NCBI GenBank assembly: GCA_016718875.1
Contig: JADKBL010000003.1
Coordinates: forward strand, 62,001 to 126,000
Direction: 5' to 3'
DNA: 64,000 bases
DNA from: Bacteroidota bacterium
Lineage (GTDB): Bacteria > Bacteroidota > Bacteroidia > Bacteroidales > VadinHA17
Shown here: positions 1 through 8,805 of the stretch, one piece after another
Numbering within the stretch: the first letter of the stretch is position 1
Layout: each line of letters begins with the position of its first letter
Translations under genes and position numbers: made by a program
The notes under the pieces: model-generated
Database searches by the model: none
The model's input: the letters and a program-made list of their open reading frames with translations, nothing else
What the model was told of the DNA's origin: nothing

Positions 1-24
1 ATTTTTTTGCAGTTATTATAACCG

Positions 25-49
25 GTCCCGTTGAAAAACGGGACTTTTT
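25..49 (+). terminator. Rho-independent terminator of an upstream gene
   Basis: A perfect 8-bp stem (GTCCCGTT at 25-32, AACGGGAC at 37-44) closes a GAAA tetraloop and is followed directly by TTTTT. This is a textbook intrinsic terminator on the plus strand. The gene it ends lies outside the window to the left. Confidence 0.8.
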
Positions 50-67
50 ATTGAAAATCAAATAATT

Positions 68-226
68 ATGCTCGACAAGAAGCTAAATAATATTAAATCT
101 CCCGACCTTTCAAAGCTAAAAGAAGTAATAATTGACCACAGGACAAAAATTTATGTATCACCTGATACAGATATTGAAAAAGCCAAGGAAAATTACCTTA
201 ACAGGATAGCCAGAAGAAAACCTTAA
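68..226 (+). CDS. Small hypothetical protein, 52 aa
   Basis: An ATG-started frame of 52 codons follows the terminator and ends at TAA 224-226. The product is rich in Lys, Asp and Ile (MLDKKLNNIKSPD at the start, NRIARRKP at the end), with no signal peptide or membrane segment. It is convergent with the cold-shock gene, 22 bp away. It is too short to assign to a family. The even, coding-like composition and the sensible position between a terminator and a convergent gene favour a real gene, but a spurious frame cannot be excluded. Confidence 0.5.
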   Translation: MLDKKLNNIKSPDLSKLKEVIIDHRTKIYVSPDTDIEKAKENYLNRIARRKP

Positions 227-248
227 TCCCTATTATTGTACCGGAAAA

Positions 249-749
249 CTATTCTTCCGTTTCTTTTGTCTCTTTTATTTCTTTTGTTTCCTGCTTCTCC
301 TTAAAAAGCATAACTTTCATTGCAGCAGGTCCTTTATTACCTTTCCCAATCTCAAAGGTTACAATATTGTTTTCCTTCACTGGTTCGTTAAGGTTATTCG
401 CATGAACAAATATATTACGATTTGTTTCCAGGTCGCGGATAAAACCATATCCTTTCGAATCATTAAATGATATAACGACCCCTTTTCTGATATAATCCTG
501 AACTGCTTCAGGTCTGTTCTTGGTTATATTGAGTTCAATACTTTCAGCAGCAATTTCTATTTTTCTGTCCGGATCAGGAGGAGTTGCTGATATCCTGCCG
601 TATTCATCAACATATGCAATCATATCATTCAGATTGCTCTTTTTTCCTTCGCTTTTTTTCTTTGCCCTTTTCTGATCCTTTTCTTTTCTCTTTTTCTCTT
701 TTTTGCTCCTGACTTCCTTTTTGTTGAATGTTTCCTGTGATCTGCCCAT
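249..749 (-). CDS. Cold-shock-domain RNA/DNA-binding protein with basic N-terminal tail
   Basis: The 166-aa product has a very Lys/Arg/Glu-rich N-terminal tail (about residues 9-38), a short linker, and a C-terminal cold-shock (OB-fold) domain at about residues 86-150. The RNP1-like motif KGYGFIRD (99-106) and RNP2-like IFVH (113-116) identify the nucleic-acid-binding surface. CspA-type proteins are usually about 70 aa; this is the longer tailed form that I associate with Bacteroidota. The likely role is an RNA chaperone, with the basic tail adding nonspecific RNA affinity. It ends in a Lys/Glu/Thr-rich stretch. It is divergent from the zinc-ribbon gene at 926. Confidence 0.85.
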   Translation of the reverse strand: MGRSQETFNKKEVRSKKEKKRKEKDQKRAKKKSEGKKSNLNDMIAYVDEYGRISATPPDPDRKIEIAAESIELNITKNRPEAVQDYIRKGVVISFNDSKGYGFIRDLETNRNIFVHANNLNEPVKENNIVTFEIGKGNKGPAAMKVMLFKEKQETKEIKETKETEE

Positions 750-889
750 ACGTGTTATACTGATTAATTATTAAACCTGATATCAGCTGAAATCATGATG
801 GTGTGCTGTAATTAACTAACCGGATATGAGATTAGCAGTTAATTGCTCAGAATCCTGAAGCTGAAAATAATGACAAAAGTACAATAAAA

Positions 890-921
890 TTGTCGTCTTA
901 CCTTGTATAATCGTATCTTCG
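890..921 (+). promoter_or_regulatory. Candidate Bacteroidota sigma-ABfr-type promoter
   Basis: TTG at 890-892 and TATCTTCG at 914-921 match the Bacteroidota -33 (TTG) and -7 (TAnnTTTG, one mismatch) elements with a 21-nt gap, which is in the usual range. The start codon of the next gene lies at 926, so transcription would begin at or very close to the ATG. Assignment is by motif only. Confidence 0.45.
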
Positions 922-925
922 CACG

Positions 926-1162
926 ATGAAAGACAAATTAAACATTCCCATTCCAAAGCAGGAAGACCTGGATGCACTCAATAAAAGAAGAGAAACATAC
1001 GCTTCCAAAAGAGACCTGCAGGCATCAGAATTCAACCTCGCAATTACAAAAAGACTTCAGGCTGAAGCAGCGAATATGATCAAATGCGACAAATGCGGAA
1101 AGGACTTTACTCCCGCCGGAACATCTGAATCACTTACCTGTGCTGACTGCCTGAAAAAATAA
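926..1162 (+). CDS. Small zinc-ribbon protein
   Basis: The 78-aa protein has a charged, probably helical N-terminal part (about residues 10-50) and a C-terminal zinc ribbon formed by two CxxC knuckles: C54/C57 and C72/C75. Such four-cysteine ribbons bind one zinc ion and often mediate nucleic-acid or protein contacts, but nothing here fixes a specific role. No signal peptide is present, so it is probably cytoplasmic. The promoter-like TATCTTCG ends four bases before the ATG, suggesting a very short or absent leader. The family is not recognised by name. Confidence 0.7.
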   Translation: MKDKLNIPIPKQEDLDALNKRRETYASKRDLQASEFNLAITKRLQAEAANMIKCDKCGKDFTPAGTSESLTCADCLKK

Positions 1163-1265
1163 GTGTAACCGGAAACCGGTTCTCATCAGAATAATCTTAT
1201 CTCTGAATAATCCCGGAAGTTTCTATATTTATATTTTGTAAATTAGTAACTGTACCAGGATTATT

Positions 1266-2345
1266 ATGACTACACTCAGGGATGACCTTGTCACAGCTTT
1301 GCGTCGAAGCGGCCCTACAAAGGTTCATGTGGATTATGTGTTCTGCCCTTCACAGATCGAAAATTTCAGGAAACTGTTCGGGCATGATGATTATGAAACA
1401 TATTTCGGACTGAGCCACCGAAAGATAGAAATCCCTGTAAAAAAGAATTATACAGACGGACAAAAGCATTTCCCCAGAGAGATACTTCCTGACAGTACCG
1501 TGTTCGATGAGTATGGTATTGGACACTCCAAAGGATCAGAACTGGCCTTCCATATGACCAGGATGCATCATCCTTTAAAAGGTGCCTCAGTTGAGGAAAT
1601 ACTCAAATATCCTTATCCGGAGGTTGATCTTTCACGAATGCCTGAATTCCAAAATAAAATTGAGAATATTCATTCAGCCGGTCTTGCTGCCTTCGGCTTT
1701 ATGCAGATGACTGTTTTTGAGGCATCATGGTATCTGCGTTCAATGGAAGATCTGATGACTGATATGCTTACCGAAAGCATTGAAGGAACATTACTGCTTG
1801 ACAAAATAACTGAATTTGCCTGCGCAAAAGCCAAAGAGTATGCACTTGCCGGTACTGATATCCTTTCACTGGGAGATGATATCGGAACCCAGAATTCACT
1901 AATGATTGATGAACCGACATGGGAAAAATGGCTTCAGCCACGCCTTAAAAAGGTAATTGATACGGCAAGAGAAATAAATCCTGACATACTTATCTTCTAT
2001 CATTCATGCGGTTTCATAACCCCTTTCATTGAAAAACTGATTGAAACCGGCATTGATATTCTTAATCCCATTCAACCTGAATGCATGGATTTCAATGAAA
2101 TTTATGACCGTTTTGGCGACAGGTTATCATTCTGGGGCACACTTGGTACTCAGCAGCTTCTGCCTTATGGCACTAAAGAAGAAGTCAGGAGAATTGCTTT
2201 GTCGAGACTTGAGAAATGCGGCAGAAGAGGAGGCATTGTAATTGGTCCTACACATATGGTTGAACCCGAAGTACCATGGGAAAACCTGATAGCGATCACA
2301 GAAGCTGCAACGGAGTATGAAATGAGACATTCGGCTAACTCATGA
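1266..2345 (+). CDS. UroD/MtaA-superfamily protein, probable corrinoid-type methyltransferase
   Basis: The 359-aa protein has the uroporphyrinogen-decarboxylase fold family signature (C-terminal FWG, GGI, and a GPTH...VPWEN segment). It carries H246-x-C248-G with a further C273, the H-x-C...C pattern that binds zinc in MtaA/CmuA-type methylcobamide methyltransferases; true heme-pathway UroD does not have it. The chemistry is therefore more likely methyl transfer to or from a thiol or sugar-derived substrate than porphyrin decarboxylation (inference). Its stop overlaps the symporter start by 4 nt, and a GH2 glycosidase follows, so the context is sugar uptake and degradation. No corrinoid-binding partner is present in the window. 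It appears cytoplasmic. Confidence 0.75.
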   Translation: MTTLRDDLVTALRRSGPTKVHVDYVFCPSQIENFRKLFGHDDYETYFGLSHRKIEIPVKKNYTDGQKHFPREILPDSTVFDEYGIGHSKGSELAFHMTRMHHPLKGASVEEILKYPYPEVDLSRMPEFQNKIENIHSAGLAAFGFMQMTVFEASWYLRSMEDLMTDMLTESIEGTLLLDKITEFACAKAKEYALAGTDILSLGDDIGTQNSLMIDEPTWEKWLQPRLKKVIDTAREINPDILIFYHSCGFITPFIEKLIETGIDILNPIQPECMDFNEIYDRFGDRLSFWGTLGTQQLLPYGTKEEVRRIALSRLEKCGRRGGIVIGPTHMVEPEVPWENLIAITEAATEYEMRHSANS

Positions 2346-3911
2346 ATTTCACAACGTCAGATCTCATTGTTTTCCTTGCTTACTGCCTGATAATTATCAC
2401 AGCAGGTATACTGATTTCTGCAAAAGTCAACAGGAAAAAGAACTCCGAAAGCTATTTCTTTGCAGACAAATCACTTCCATGGTTTATTGTCGGAAGCTCA
2501 GTCATCGCTGCAAATATTTCAGCTGAACAGTTCATCGGGATGTCCGGTTCAGGGTATGCAATGGGGTTGACCATTGCAACATATGAATGGCTTGCGTCGA
2601 TTATGCTCATTATGGTTGCCCTGTGGTTCCTCCCTGTATTTATCAGGAAAAACATAAGAACCATGCCTCAGTTCCTGGAAGAAAGGTATGACAGCAGGAT
2701 AAGAACCGTACTGGCAATATTCTGGCTTTTCCTCTTCGTATTCGTAAATCTTACATCAATATTATATCTTGGAGCTCTGGCGCTTAAGACAGTATTTGAT
2801 ATAAAACTGGGATATGCAATTGCCGGGCTTGCACTTTTCTCCCTTTTCCTTACTGTTGGCGGAGGATTAAGAACAATTGCAAACACAGATATAATACAGG
2901 TTGCATTTCTTGTTTTCGGTGGACTGACCACCACATGGCTGGCACTTGATACTGTTGCAGATGGTGAAGGTATAATAAAAGGCTTTTCAATTCTTCTTGA
3001 AAAAGCACCTGAGAAATTCCATATGATCCTTCCGGCATCAGATCCCAACTATAAATATATGCCGGGAATCAGATCTATACTGGGAGGTATCTGGATTGCC
3101 GGGATCTACTACTTCGGCGCAAACCAGTATATTATCCAGAAAGCACTCGGAGCCAGAAGCCTCAGGGAAGCACAGAGGGGACTTGTGTTTTCAGCGTATC
3201 TTAAACTTATCATCCCTGTTCTGGTAGTAATTCCCGGGATAGCAGCATTTTGTTCTAGGTGCCGATATAACAAAACCCGATGAAGCTTATCCCTGGCTTC
3301 TTCACCGGTTCGTACCTGCAGGGTTAAGAGGTTTCGTTTTTGCAGCTCTCATAGCAGCAATAGTATCATCACTTGCAGCAATAATCAACAGTGCTTCCAC
3401 AATTTTTTCAATTGATATTTATAAAACTCACTTCCGTAAAAATATATCTGAGGCCGGACTTGTAAAAACAGGAAGGATCTCCAGCATTTTAATGATCATT
3501 GCGGCATCCCTCATTGCCTCAACCCTTTCAGGCATAAACCAGGTCTTCCAGTTTATCCAGGAATATACAGGACTTGTAAGTCCTGGTATAACTGCGCTTT
3601 TCATTCTGGGTATTTTCTGGAAAAGGACAACCCTTAAGGCAGCATGGACAGGCGTGGTTATGACTCTTCCTGTTCCGCTTATCCTGAAATGGATCTTCCC
3701 TGTACTTCCATTCCTTGATAACATGGCAATTACATTCCTTGTTATAAGTGCGGCAATGATTCTTGTTACTCTCTCAGAGAGGAAAAGCGTTGCAGGAGAA
3801 AGCAAATGGTCTCTGCCCGATGATATTTTTAAAAATGATGATAAAATATTCAGATTGACAGCACTGGGGATACCGGTGATACTTATTCTTTTGTACTTCT
3901 TCTTCTGGTAA
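2342..3911 (+). pseudogene. Sodium:solute symporter (SSS family), frameshifted
   Basis: Two frames together make one SSS/SGLT-like permease. The first (2342-3283) covers about 300 residues with around eight membrane segments and the family's GSSVIAANISAEQFIG region. The second frame reads on from about 3252 (GADITKPDEAYPW, then AIVSSLAAIINS) to the stop at 3909-3911. One extra T in the TTTT run at 3248-3251 explains the break; removing it gives AAFVLGAD and an intact protein of about 522 aa, normal for the family. It probably imports a sugar or related solute with sodium. Start overlaps the upstream gene by 4 nt. Whether this is decay or an assembly error is open, but uninterrupted conservation after the break favours error. 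Confidence 0.85.
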
Positions 3912-3948
3912 AAATATGGAATCTCAGACACAGCTTAACATTTTTAAT

Positions 3949-6903
3949 ATGAATAAAATTCATTACGCATTGTTTATTTCACTGGCTTTGAATATTTCAT
4001 GCACCGAAAACAGACCCTTCATGGTGCAGGGAGTCAGCGAACCGGTTGTCAGTCTCAATGGGAAATGGGAAATATGCACATCAGGCTATGAAGCAGTACA
4101 ACAGGCTTCGCAGGCTTCCCTAAAGTGGAATGAGATTGATGTCCCGGGAGAGGCTATGATGCAGGGCATTCCCGTAAAACATGATCAGCCGATTCTTTAC
4201 AGAAAAGAAATCACTATCCCTGATGATTATAAAGACAAAATTGTAAAGATCAGGTTTGAAGGCGCTTACAGCTATTCCAGGGTATGGCTGAATGGAAACT
4301 ATGTCAGAGACCATCATGGAGGATTCACAGCATGGGAATGCGATATAACTCCTTTTGTAAAAGCAGGGGAAAAGGCTGTTCTGGAAGTTGAAGTAACTGA
4401 CAGGGCTGATGAAATATCTTATGCAAGCGGTTACGCCAAGCATCAGACAGGTGGTATTCTGAGGAGTGTAAATCTCCTTGCTTTGCCACCCAATTATCCT
4501 GAACAGATAGTGATAACAACTGATCTTGATGAAAAGTACAATGATGCCACTCTTACTGTGAAAGGATTAACAGTAAAAGAGGGAGAAAATCTCAGTGTAA
4601 AGGTTGAGCTGTTTGACAAAGGGGAGTCAGAAACCAGATTGTTTTCTTCATCCGCCACAGTAAAAGGGAAAGAATTTGAAATTACAAATACAGTAAAGTC
4701 TCCTCATAAATGGGATGCAGAACATCCAAACTTATACCGCCTGCGTATAAGCTTCTATGATGACGGAGATGAAAAATGGAGTAAAGATTTTCTGACAGGT
4801 TTCAGGGAAATAACCGTTGATGGCAACAGGTTCCTTGTGAACGGAAAGCAGGTAAAGTTCCGCGGAGCATGCCGCCATGATATACATCCCCTTCTGGGAA
4901 GACTTACCACACCTGAATATGATCTTAAGGATGTGCTTCTTGCAAAAGAAGCCAATATGAACTTTATCAGAACATCACACTATCCTCCAAGTGAAAAATT
5001 CCTTGAATATTGTGATAAATATGGAATTTTTGTAGAGGATGAAACTGCGGTCTGCTTTGTGGGATCTCACAGAACAGCTGACTATTATCCTGGTTCATCT
5101 GAAAGCTCTTCAGAATTTACAGGAAGATATATGTCGCAGCTGAAAGAGCAGATTGATAATCACCGGAATCATCCATCAGTAGTTATGTGGTCAGTTGGTA
5201 ACGAAAATACATTCGGTACAAATTTTAAAATGTCGTATGACTGGGTTAAGTCTAATGATCCTACCCGGCCGGTCATATACAGTTATCCGGGGCAGGTACC
5301 TGATTCTGTACGATCATATGATGTGATCAGCATGCATTATCCCGGAACTAACGGAAATATGGAACAATACGGCATGAAAATCAAATCATTCGGACATGAA
5401 ACAACGCCGGTACTTTTTGATGAATGGGCTCATGTTCCATGTTATAACCAGGAAACAGTAAAAGAAGATCCCAATATTAGGGACTTCTGGGGAGTGAGCC
5501 TCGATACAATGTGGCAGAAGGTTTTTGAAGCTGAAGGAGGACTCGGAGGGGCAATCTGGGGAATGATAGATGAAACATTTATGCTTCCGGAAGATCTTCC
5601 CGGGTACAATGAATGGTGGGGCAAACTGGATAAGAATGTGATCCCGGCAAGTTTTGCGGGACACACAATAGGATATGGAGAATGGGGCTTTATTGATACA
5701 TGGAGGAGGAAAAAACCTGAATTCTGGAGTGTAAAAAAAGCATACTCACCAATCAGGATTCTCAATACAAAAGATTATGATTTCAATCTGCAGAGCCAGT
5801 TAGAAATACCTGTTTATAACCGTTTTGATTTTTCAAATCTCAATGAGATAAATCTGAAAGTTACATCTGACGGGAAATCATTTGATATTCCTCTTCCTGA
5901 CATACTTCCTCATAACAAAGGCTTTATTACCCTTAATCAGGAAATTTTCCCTGAGGACGGAAAACTGATAATGGAATTCTCTGACAACAATGGTAATATC
6001 ATTGACTATTATGAATTATCAGGTATAAAAAAAGCTTTACCTGAGGAGAGTTCTCAGGGTATTGCAGAGCTGGAAACCGGGAGCAGCGAATATCTGATCA
6101 AATGCAATAACGGAGTTATTTTTCATATTGACAGATACACCGGCCTCTTTACAACACTTGAGAATCAGGCTGGTAAAAACAGTTTCAGCGGACCGTTTAT
6201 CAATTTCAGGGTATTGGGCGGACTGGTTAACAACTCATCATATTTCATTTCAGATATCTGTGGAAACTGGAAACTTAATTCTTTAAAGGCTGTTCAGACC
6301 GATGATTGTGTAACTGTTTCAGTAAATGGAGAATATTCAGGAAAGATCAGGGCTGCTTTCAACATCAGGGTCTCTGCTGACGGTTCAATTTCGACGGAAT
6401 ACCAGGCTGCCGGGTTACCAAAGAATCTTATCAGGGAGGCAGGTATCAGGTTCCGGTACGACAACATTTTTGATACACTAACATGGAAAAGAAATACCTA
6501 CTGGCCGGGATATCCTGCAGAACATTTATCTGCCTCCGAAGGCATTGTCCCGTTATTTATCCCTGCTAATAACAAATACCGTCAGGAGCCAGCAAAGGAA
6601 TGGCCCTATGATAAAAAGAGCTTCTTCTATAACGGAACAGCAGACGAATCTGAAAACCAGCTGGTAAATATTGCAAGGGCAACCAAGGAGAACATACTGG
6701 AATACGGACTTAAATTAAAATCGGGAGGCAAATTAACAGTATACGGAAAAGGAGATAAATCATGCAGGATATCCCTTGAAGATGATAAGATAATCCTGAT
6801 GATAAATGATATAACAGATTATCCTGATATAGCCTGGGGCAATTATTCAGCAAACATCAAAGCAGATAAAATAACAGGAAAAACAACAATTTCCCTGAAC
6901 TGA
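3949..6903 (+). CDS. GH2 family glycoside hydrolase (beta-galactosidase/glucuronidase type)
   Basis: A secreted or lipid-anchored GH2 enzyme of about 984 aa. The start at 3949 is preferred over 3916 because it gives a clean lipoprotein-like signal (MNKIHYALFISLALNISC). An N-terminal jelly-roll sugar-binding domain and Ig-like domain lead into a TIM barrel holding the acid/base Glu in WSVGNEN and the nucleophile Glu in FDEWAH (residues 430 and 503 counted from 3916). A further C-terminal beta-rich region of about 350 residues follows. GH2 enzymes remove terminal beta-galactosyl, -mannosyl or -glucuronyl residues; the exact sugar cannot be read here. It is last in an operon with the methyltransferase-like gene and the symporter, 4 nt downstream of the latter if the first ATG is counted. 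Confidence 0.9.
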   Translation: MNKIHYALFISLALNISCTENRPFMVQGVSEPVVSLNGKWEICTSGYEAVQQASQASLKWNEIDVPGEAMMQGIPVKHDQPILYRKEITIPDDYKDKIVKIRFEGAYSYSRVWLNGNYVRDHHGGFTAWECDITPFVKAGEKAVLEVEVTDRADEISYASGYAKHQTGGILRSVNLLALPPNYPEQIVITTDLDEKYNDATLTVKGLTVKEGENLSVKVELFDKGESETRLFSSSATVKGKEFEITNTVKSPHKWDAEHPNLYRLRISFYDDGDEKWSKDFLTGFREITVDGNRFLVNGKQVKFRGACRHDIHPLLGRLTTPEYDLKDVLLAKEANMNFIRTSHYPPSEKFLEYCDKYGIFVEDETAVCFVGSHRTADYYPGSSESSSEFTGRYMSQLKEQIDNHRNHPSVVMWSVGNENTFGTNFKMSYDWVKSNDPTRPVIYSYPGQVPDSVRSYDVISMHYPGTNGNMEQYGMKIKSFGHETTPVLFDEWAHVPCYNQETVKEDPNIRDFWGVSLDTMWQKVFEAEGGLGGAIWGMIDETFMLPEDLPGYNEWWGKLDKNVIPASFAGHTIGYGEWGFIDTWRRKKPEFWSVKKAYSPIRILNTKDYDFNLQSQLEIPVYNRFDFSNLNEINLKVTSDGKSFDIPLPDILPHNKGFITLNQEIFPEDGKLIMEFSDNNGNIIDYYELSGIKKALPEESSQGIAELETGSSEYLIKCNNGVIFHIDRYTGLFTTLENQAGKNSFSGPFINFRVLGGLVNNSSYFISDICGNWKLNSLKAVQTDDCVTVSVNGEYSGKIRAAFNIRVSADGSISTEYQAAGLPKNLIREAGIRFRYDNIFDTLTWKRNTYWPGYPAEHLSASEGIVPLFIPANNKYRQEPAKEWPYDKKSFFYNGTADESENQLVNIARATKENILEYGLKLKSGGKLTVYGKGDKSCRISLEDDKIILMINDITDYPDIAWGNYSANIKADKITGKTTISLN

Positions 6904-6925
6904 GATAAGGTTCTTACATCGAAAT

Positions 6926-8611
6926 CTACAAAACAGGAATAGCTTTTCTGGCTTCCCTGTCAGGATCGTTTTTAGCTTCCGGAAGATCGTCCAGCACCAT
7001 TACTTCCCCGTTCTGTGAGGTATACCTGGGCCATGAAGGCAATCCCCCGTTATCAGGATTTCCTGTCCTCATAAACTGCAGAAGAGCTCCGGTCATCTTT
7101 TCGGATAGTCTTCGTGGCTTTGCTCCGCCTCCTGAATGAGTGATCATAAGATCGGTATTATAGTACCAGAAGCAAATATCAACACAATGGAAAGCCCTCA
7201 TCCGGTTATCGAAAAGAGGAGGCTGCCAACAGAACCATGCTACATAAACCGGGGGAGCCTGTTTTGATTTGGCATTGGCCAGGGTTACAACTCCCAGCCT
7301 GTTACTGCTTACCATCGACCAGATCTCCACAGGCTTCTTTCCCGGAAATGCCTTAACATAGGCATCAACAACCTCTCCGGCCTTTTCTTTGAATCCTGCA
7401 CTGAAACCTGCCCGCTGGCTCACTTTCTCTTTGACTTCATCAATTGAGATATTTTCCAGTGAAGCATCTGTACGGCTTGGGGAGGATTCATTCAAAGTTG
7501 AACAGATAATCATTGGCACATCTGCAGCTTCAGGAGTCGGTTCCGGGAAATAGGGATGCTGGGGGATATACACACCGTCGGCACAGGGATTGAAGCCTCT
7601 CCTGATACCGCCTGTTGCCGGGCCCATTTCATCAGAGAGCCTGGAGGCTGCCTTATTTGCGAGCTGATAATACTCCATCCATGGCATTTCATGAAGCTTC
7701 GTAATATCCTTTGATGTAAGACCAGCTTCCTTAAGTATATATAAACCAACCTTTTCAGCATATTCCTTATCTCCGGTTTTAACACCGGCACCACTCAGGA
7801 CAACTGCTTTATGAATCAATCCTTTTGCTGAAGGCATTGCAGTTAGAGTAGTGACTTTTGCACCACCTCCTGACTGGCCCATTATTGTAACATTTTCCGG
7901 ATCACCTCCAAAGTTTGCAATATTGTCTCTCACCCATTCCAGCGCAGCAACAAGATCGAGCATACCAACATTCCCTGAGGCTGCATATTTTTCACCTCCT
8001 GCGGCCGCAAGATTTGTAAATCCCATAGGACCCAGCCTGTGATTGACTGAAACAAATACCACATCTCCCTTCCGGCTGAAGTTTTCTCCGTTATACCCAT
8101 CCTGCTCAATTGCATTCCCGTTCACAAATCCGCCGCCATGCAGCCAGACCATAACAGGCCGTTTTTTACCGTCAGCAAGTGCAGGTGTAAAGACATTGAG
8201 CCTCAGACAATCCTCACTTACATCATCATAGTTCCAGTGATCAACAAATGAAGAATATGAATTGGCATATCTCTTTTCCATAATCTGCGGAGCAGTATTT
8301 CCCCACCACACTGCCGGGAAAATATCTGTCCAGGCCTTTGGTTTCTGAGGCGGCATGAATCTGTTCGGTCCCGATGTATCTGCTCCATAGGGAATACCAA
8401 GAAAATAGTAAATATCCCTTAATATGTATCCCCTCACTTTACCGTACTGAGTGTCGGCAATTGCAATATTTTCCCCGATCTTAAGCACCGGACCATCATT
8501 CTGTTCCGGCTGTGATGCTGCTGAAGCACATGAAGTTGTTGTACCTGCCAGTGCCAAACCTGTTGCTCCGGCTCCCATTGTTTTGATAAAATCCCGTCTG
8601 TCTGATTTCAT
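6926..8611 (-). CDS. Type-B carboxylesterase with Tat signal
   Basis: The 561-aa protein starts with a Tat signal (RRDFIK at residues 5-10, hydrophobic stretch, then a possible lipobox Cys at 28). Type-B carboxylesterase hallmarks are clear: EDCLRLNV (133-140), the oxyanion HGGGF (158-162), and the nucleophile elbow GQSGGG with Ser247. A later Glu (NESS) and a His near the C-terminus complete the likely triad. It would hydrolyse carboxylic esters in the periplasm or at the cell surface, possibly acyl or feruloyl groups on glycans given the neighbourhood. It is convergent with the GH2 gene and divergent from the DUF5916 gene. Substrate unknown. Confidence 0.9.
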   Translation of the reverse strand: MKSDRRDFIKTMGAGATGLALAGTTTSCASAASQPEQNDGPVLKIGENIAIADTQYGKVRGYILRDIYYFLGIPYGADTSGPNRFMPPQKPKAWTDIFPAVWWGNTAPQIMEKRYANSYSSFVDHWNYDDVSEDCLRLNVFTPALADGKKRPVMVWLHGGGFVNGNAIEQDGYNGENFSRKGDVVFVSVNHRLGPMGFTNLAAAGGEKYAASGNVGMLDLVAALEWVRDNIANFGGDPENVTIMGQSGGGAKVTTLTAMPSAKGLIHKAVVLSGAGVKTGDKEYAEKVGLYILKEAGLTSKDITKLHEMPWMEYYQLANKAASRLSDEMGPATGGIRRGFNPCADGVYIPQHPYFPEPTPEAADVPMIICSTLNESSPSRTDASLENISIDEVKEKVSQRAGFSAGFKEKAGEVVDAYVKAFPGKKPVEIWSMVSSNRLGVVTLANAKSKQAPPVYVAWFCWQPPLFDNRMRAFHCVDICFWYYNTDLMITHSGGGAKPRRLSEKMTGALLQFMRTGNPDNGGLPSWPRYTSQNGEVMVLDDLPEAKNDPDREARKAIPVL

Positions 8612-8805
8612 AAATTAATGTCTTTTTTAGTAAATATAGATTAAACCCGAATATTAAGCCCCTGGAGTAAAAACATGTCGATTTTCTTAAAGAATGTTCA
8701 TCTGGAACAGAAGTTTATCTAAAAAACTGAAACTACTTTTAGTTAGCTTGCCAATTGTGAATTTCTTAAATATGTTAAGAGGTTTTAAGACACTGCGGCG
8801 TTTTT

